Below are positions 63,220-64,000 of a stretch of DNA of 64,000 nucleotides, piece after piece. Every line of letters begins with the position of its first letter. Within the stretch, counting starts at the first letter, position 1. The stretch comes from Roseiarcus sp963784805 (lineage in GTDB: Bacteria > Pseudomonadota > Alphaproteobacteria > Rhizobiales > Beijerinckiaceae): the NCBI GenBank assembly GCA_963784805.1, contig CAWASR010000007.1, forward strand, positions 1-64,000. Direction: 5' to 3'. The position numbers and the translations under genes are program-made. The notes beneath the pieces were generated by a model. It worked only from the letters and a program-made list of their open reading frames with translations, was not told where the DNA came from and searched no databases.

Positions 63220-63993
63220 CTAGCGACCGGCGAACCTTGGCGCGCGCTTGGCGCGGAAGGCAGCGACGCCCTCGCTCAGATCCTCGGTCAGCGCGGTCAG
63301 CGCGCCCGCGAGGCCTTCGATCGGGGCGTCGCGATCCTCGCCCTCCGCGGCGTTGATCATCGCCTTGACGATCTGAACCGCGACCGGGCCGCGCTTGGCG
63401 ATTTCCCCAGCGACAGTTTTGGCTCGCGCGACGCCGGCGCCTTGTTCGGTCACTTCATCGACAAGGCCGAGCGCCAGCGCTTCCTCCGCCCCGAACATGG
63501 CGCCCGCGAGCGCCATCCGCCGGACAACGGACGGCCCAAATCGTCGCACGAGTCTTTGGGTGCCTGACCATCCCGGCGCCATGCCAAGCCCAGTTTCGGG
63601 AAGGCCGAGCTTGATTTCGCGCTCGGCGATGCGGATGTCCGCAACCGCCGCGAGCTCGAGGCCGCCGCCGAAGGCGTGTCCGGTGATCGCCGCAATCAGA
63701 GGGACGCGCAGACGTGCAAGCGCCTCGAACGCGCGATGGCCGGCGCGCGTCCAATCCCGCCACATCTCGAGCGCCGGCAACTGACCCCAAGCCGCAATGT
63801 CCCCGCCAGCACAAAACGCCTTGCCTTCTCCGGACAGGATTGCGACTCTTACGTCGCGCGAGGATTCGATCGAACGGGCGGCGTCGCCCAGCGCGTCGAT
63901 CATCGCGCGGTCGAGAGCGTTCAGTTTCTCCGCCCGCTTGAGAGTCAGGTGCGCGAGCGGCCCCTCAAAGGTCAGATCGACGAACGCGCTCAC
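63220..63993 (-). CDS. Enoyl-CoA hydratase/isomerase family protein
   Basis: A 257-residue crotonase-fold protein with oxyanion-hole segments GKAFCAGGDIAAWG and GHAFGGGLELAAVADIRIAE, the two glutamates of hydratases (in GGGLELAAV and LPETGLGMAPGWSGTQRL), and the C-terminal GVAAFRAKRAPRFAGR. It probably hydrates an enoyl-CoA or acts on a related CoA thioester. The first codon used here is GTG at 63993, seven bases from the window edge, so a longer start outside cannot be excluded. It is 11 bp before the aldehyde dehydrogenase gene on the same strand, at the head of the visible part of the catabolic cluster. Confidence 0.9.
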   Translation of the reverse strand: MSAFVDLTFEGPLAHLTLKRAEKLNALDRAMIDALGDAARSIESSRDVRVAILSGEGKAFCAGGDIAAWGQLPALEMWRDWTRAGHRAFEALARLRVPLIAAITGHAFGGGLELAAVADIRIAEREIKLGLPETGLGMAPGWSGTQRLVRRFGPSVVRRMALAGAMFGAEEALALGLVDEVTEQGAGVARAKTVAGEIAKRGPVAVQIVKAMINAAEGEDRDAPIEGLAGALTALTEDLSEGVAAFRAKRAPRFAGR

Positions 63994-64000
63994 CTTGCCG

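Overview
This is a high-GC chromosomal stretch that looks like an alphaproteobacterium of the order Hyphomicrobiales (Rhizobiales). The evidence is the cytochrome c maturation operon in the order ccmI-ccmE-ccmF-ccmH (cycHJKL), an ftsY-yciB pair sharing an ATGA junction, the family-typical adenosine kinase, the rplU-rpmA-GNAT-obgE block, and many four-base stop/start overlaps. I cannot fix the genus. The sugar transporter and sugar-acid dehydratase suggest a heterotroph or facultative metabolism.

Layout. 1-8.7 kb: end of an adenosine kinase gene, a decayed cytochrome b561 gene, a small membrane protein, a YggS-type PLP protein, a MaeB-type malic enzyme, a divergent GH25 lysozyme / polysaccharide deacetylase pair, tRNA-Leu(GAG) and a PsiF-repeat protein. 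8.9-16.7 kb: a two-gene RND efflux system, ilvD and a histidine kinase without an adjacent response regulator. 16.8-21.3 kb: a surface-antigen-like lipoprotein and cycHJKL. 21.3-22.3 kb: a gene-poor stretch with a T-rich island. 22.3-32.6 kb: yciB, ftsY, an RluA-type pseudouridine synthase, a giant transglutaminase/DUF2126 protein, a PEP-mutase-like protein, a GNAT, a xylonate-dehydratase-like IlvD/Edd enzyme and an NnrU protein. 32.7-35.5 kb: a DUF1398-marR operon with a palindromic operator, a trans-aconitate methyltransferase, tRNA-Arg(TCG) and two small unknown genes. 35.8-39.5 kb: obgE, GNAT, rpmA, rplU (all minus strand), a large palindromic intergenic repeat and a DUF2214 membrane protein.

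39.9-45.2 kb is accessory: a giant autotransporter broken by one frameshift, an IS110 transposase remnant and a gene-free stretch of about 0.6 kb of unusual sequence. 45.2-53.3 kb is a complete kdpFABCDE potassium uptake operon, preceded by a 27-residue membrane peptide gene. 54.0-64.0 kb is a catabolic cluster, all on the minus strand: enoyl-CoA hydratase, aldehyde dehydrogenase (frameshifted), a four-part sugar-type ABC transporter with a strong hairpin between the binding protein and permease genes, and two different GMC flavoprotein oxidoreductases. It looks like an uptake-and-oxidation module for a sugar, glycoside or polyol whose substrate cannot be read from sequence.

No CRISPR array, prophage or complete transposon was seen. 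The most interesting points are the GMC/ABC/ALDH module, the kdp leader micropeptide, the DUF1398-MarR operator, the string of hairpins after rpmA, the unexplained element at 44.6-45.2 kb, and two genes that each carry exactly one surplus base.
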